NCBI RefSeq assembly: GCF_900233005.1
Contig: NZ_LT960611.1
Coordinates: forward strand, 496,001 to 560,000
DNA from: Vibrio tapetis subsp. tapetis
GTDB lineage: Bacteria > Pseudomonadota > Gammaproteobacteria > Enterobacterales > Vibrionaceae
Direction: 5' to 3'
Length of the DNA: 64,000 nucleotides
In this document: piece by piece, positions 62,061 through 64,000 of the stretch
Layout of the letters: each line of letters starts with the position of its first letter
Numbering within the stretch: position 1 is the first letter of the stretch
Made by a program: the position numbers and the translations under genes
Notes under the pieces: generated by a model
Told to the model about the DNA's origin: nothing
The model's database searches: none
Seen by the model: the letters and a program-made list of their open reading frames with translations, nothing else

Positions 62061-64000
62061 GTGTCAAATTTAAAAGAACATATTAATGTTAATATTCGCT
62101 TTCAACGCTCAACACGCATAGATTCAGATTTAGATCTTGATGGTGAATTCTTTAATGGCTTTGTTTTTCATGGTACCGCAGAGAATACTTTAAGAACGAT
62201 CGCAGAGGGCTATCAACAGTCAAATCGCAAAACCTATACAGTTACTGGCCCATATGGGACAGGAAAGTCAACCGTTGCTCTGTTGTTAGCAGGTTTGCTA
62301 TCCTCGAATAATAATCTTAGAAGTGTTGCTTCTGATGTAGTTAAGTCGGAGTTTTCTGAGCTCTTTTATAAGAAGATACCAGTAGAAAATGGTTGGTTTG
62401 TAGTTAAATCTGTTTGTAGTTTTGAGTCTCCAATAACTGCATTATGGACATCAATAATTGCTGAGGCTGATGTTCACAATATCGACGTCTCTCATATACC
62501 TCGGCCACTCGATGAGAAATCCTTTTTTACAGCATTCAACAAAGTAACCAAGTTGGTTGAAAAATCGCTTGATGGGATTGTCATTCTATTTGACGAAATG
62601 GGTAAATCATTAGAGTTTCTTAATTCTCAGCATCTAGACCTCCAGTTTTTTCAAGATTTTGCCGAGAAAATGGCACGCAAAGAATTTCCTGTTTTATTCT
62701 TAGGCTTTTTACACCAGGCTTTTGCTGAGTATGCTCGTGGGCAATCACAGTCGGTAAAAGAAGGCTGGGCTAAAGTACAGGTCGTTATACAGATCTATTG
62801 TTTAATGTTTCTGAAGATGAAACAGTCACACTTATTGGCAATAGCATCGTTCAAGAACCTTCTTATAAACCTAATAGCTCGGTTGTTGAGAGTACTCTCA
62901 AAGCATTGGAAGAGACCCGGGTCTCGAAGTCTATAAATATTAAGCTTAAACTAGAATCAGCTTTACCACTACACCCATTAACCACTCTACTACTAGGGCC
63001 TCTTTCCAAGCGTCGATTTAGCCAGAATGAGCGTAGTACGTTTGGATTTTTGGGATCTGTCGAGAATCATGGTTTTCAGTCTTTTATTAGTAATAATAAA
63101 GCTGAAGTATTGTATCGCCTCTCTGACTTATATGATTATATTGAGGCCAACTTAGACCATCTAATACTCTCTTCTCCTGATGCAAGAGCATGGTCAGAAG
63201 CTAAAGATGCCGTTGAGCGTACGCAAGCAAGAGAAAAAGGTTTTGTTGAAGAGCTAATTAAGACTGTTGCAATTTTGAACATGTTCGGACGTAAGTTAGG
63301 TCTTTACTCTACGAAGAGTGTTCTGCATGCAGCATTAGACGAATACAATTCAGATGAAATCGATTTATCTCTTGAAAAGCTACAACAGCAAAAATTAATC
63401 GTCTATCGAAAGCACTTGCAGTCATTTGCTGTTTTTGAAGGTAGTGATGTTGATATTGATGAAGAGCTTGAAAATGAAAGAGTCAAACAGCGTAATAGTG
63501 ATGAATGGAAAAAGTTTTTAGAGACTAAGTCAGACCATGTTGTTGCTAAAAGCCATTATCATGAAATTGGTGTTTTGCGCTGGATGAAAATGGCTTTTGA
63601 AACCGGTAGTTTTGATGCTAAAAAGTTCAAGAAAAAAAATAGCCTTAATTCAACGGAATTCTCTGTATTCATATTGTTGACATCTGGCGACTCAGATATT
63701 GCAAATATTGTTTCAAAACAGCACCCAGAATACGTTTTTGGAACAGCCCCTAAAGCTATTGAACAATTAAAGTCGATTATTATTGACTTAATCTGTTTAG
63801 ACAATATCTCCCGACATAACCCAGTAATTCAACATGACCGTATTGCTCGTAGAGAGCTAGAATCTCGTGTTAATTTGTCGCAAGTATCGTTTGATAATTT
63901 ATATGCAGATTTGTTTGAAAGCGCAACTTGGCATAATAAAGGCAAGAAAATTGATGGTGTAAACCTATCAATGGTTGCAAGTAATGTCGCAAAAGATCTT
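62061..64000 (+). pseudogene. Large P-loop ATPase, frameshifted and cut by window end
   Basis: The frame from GTG 62061 gives an N-terminal domain and a P-loop, GPYGTGKST (63-71), with Walker B-like GIVILFDEMGKSLEF near 170. At about 62780 the sense moves to another frame (GRYTDLLFNVSEDETVTLIGN, LPLHPLTTLLLGPLSKRRFSQNERSTFGFL ...) and stays open to the window end. One added G after AAAGTACAG would join both. Without this it ends at 62936. It is a large (over 640 residues visible) ATPase in an operon with DUF4007, probably a defence component. Confidence 0.75.

Noticed and set aside
1..64000. CRISPR array, tRNA or rRNA genes
   Set aside because: No regularly spaced direct repeats with unique spacers, no tRNA-like cloverleaf with CCA-adjacent motifs and no rRNA text were recognised; the tandem repeats present have no spacers.

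Overview
The window looks like a chromosomal segment of a Vibrio or close relative. Supporting signs are integron-cassette-like genes with VCR-like attC remnants at the left end, an ectoine operon, a malate synthase G / isocitrate lyase pair divergent from a DUF3612-type regulator, and typical Vibrio housekeeping genes (dbpA, rhlE, rlmF, cobT/cobU/btuCD, tcyP). No rRNA, tRNA or CRISPR array was recognised. The species cannot be fixed from the sequence alone.

Region by region. 1-7 kb is a decayed accessory zone: small membrane-protein cassettes, attC-like sites, an IS3-family remnant, GrpB, GNAT and nucleotidyltransferase genes, and a complete IS21-family element (3953-6543) with a 5-bp target duplication. 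6.6-12.9 kb is mostly chromosomal accessory genes: a Rof-like antiterminator, a DM13 protein, a TSUP permease, a glyoxalase-fold protein, two GNATs (one split by a GGAAG repeat), DUF3297, a PAS-GAF-GGDEF cyclase and DUF2058. 13-24 kb carries tcyP, a TIP30-like oxidoreductase, a NIT-domain chemoreceptor, cobalamin assembly and uptake genes (cobT, cobU, btuC, btuD, with astE between) and a long-form GAPDH. 24.6-36 kb has two small overlapping membrane-protein genes, rhlE, the glyoxylate-shunt locus (DUF3612/RamB-like regulator facing glcB-aceA), a MazG-like NTPase, a YjbR protein, dbpA and DUF1415.

36-39.2 kb is an MFS efflux gene cut in two by an IS1182-family element (5-bp duplication CGTTG; removing it restores the frame), with a divergent LysR gene beside it. 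40-48 kb is rich in signalling: a glutaredoxin-like protein, an Hpt protein, a response regulator with an HD-GYP domain that has lost its catalytic core, rlmF, a PhnD-like sensor overlapping a GGDEF-EAL protein, and a voltage-gated K+ channel. 48.6-56.7 kb has a beta-mannosidase, a stand-alone fragment related to malate synthase G that shares an upstream operator-like sequence with glcB, an EF-hand protein, several uncharacterised small proteins, a secreted PIG-L-family protein and a YgjP-like metalloprotein. 57-59.3 kb is ectABC, with ectA frameshifted at a run of eight Cs and without the ectoine-type aspartokinase usual in Vibrio. After a DUF3859 protein, 60.3-64 kb is AT-rich and starts what looks like a defence island: a degenerate locus, a DUF4007 protein and a large P-loop ATPase with one frameshift, cut by the window end.

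How genes work together: cobT and cobU attach the lower ligand and activate cobinamide while btuCD imports the corrinoid. glcB-aceA bypass the decarboxylating TCA steps and are probably controlled by the divergent regulator, whose likely operator recurs 23 kb away. ectABC makes the osmolyte ectoine. The PhnD-like protein probably feeds a ligand signal into the c-di-GMP enzyme encoded with it. Tandem repeats, several with 7-nt periodicity, recur in intergenic DNA throughout the window.
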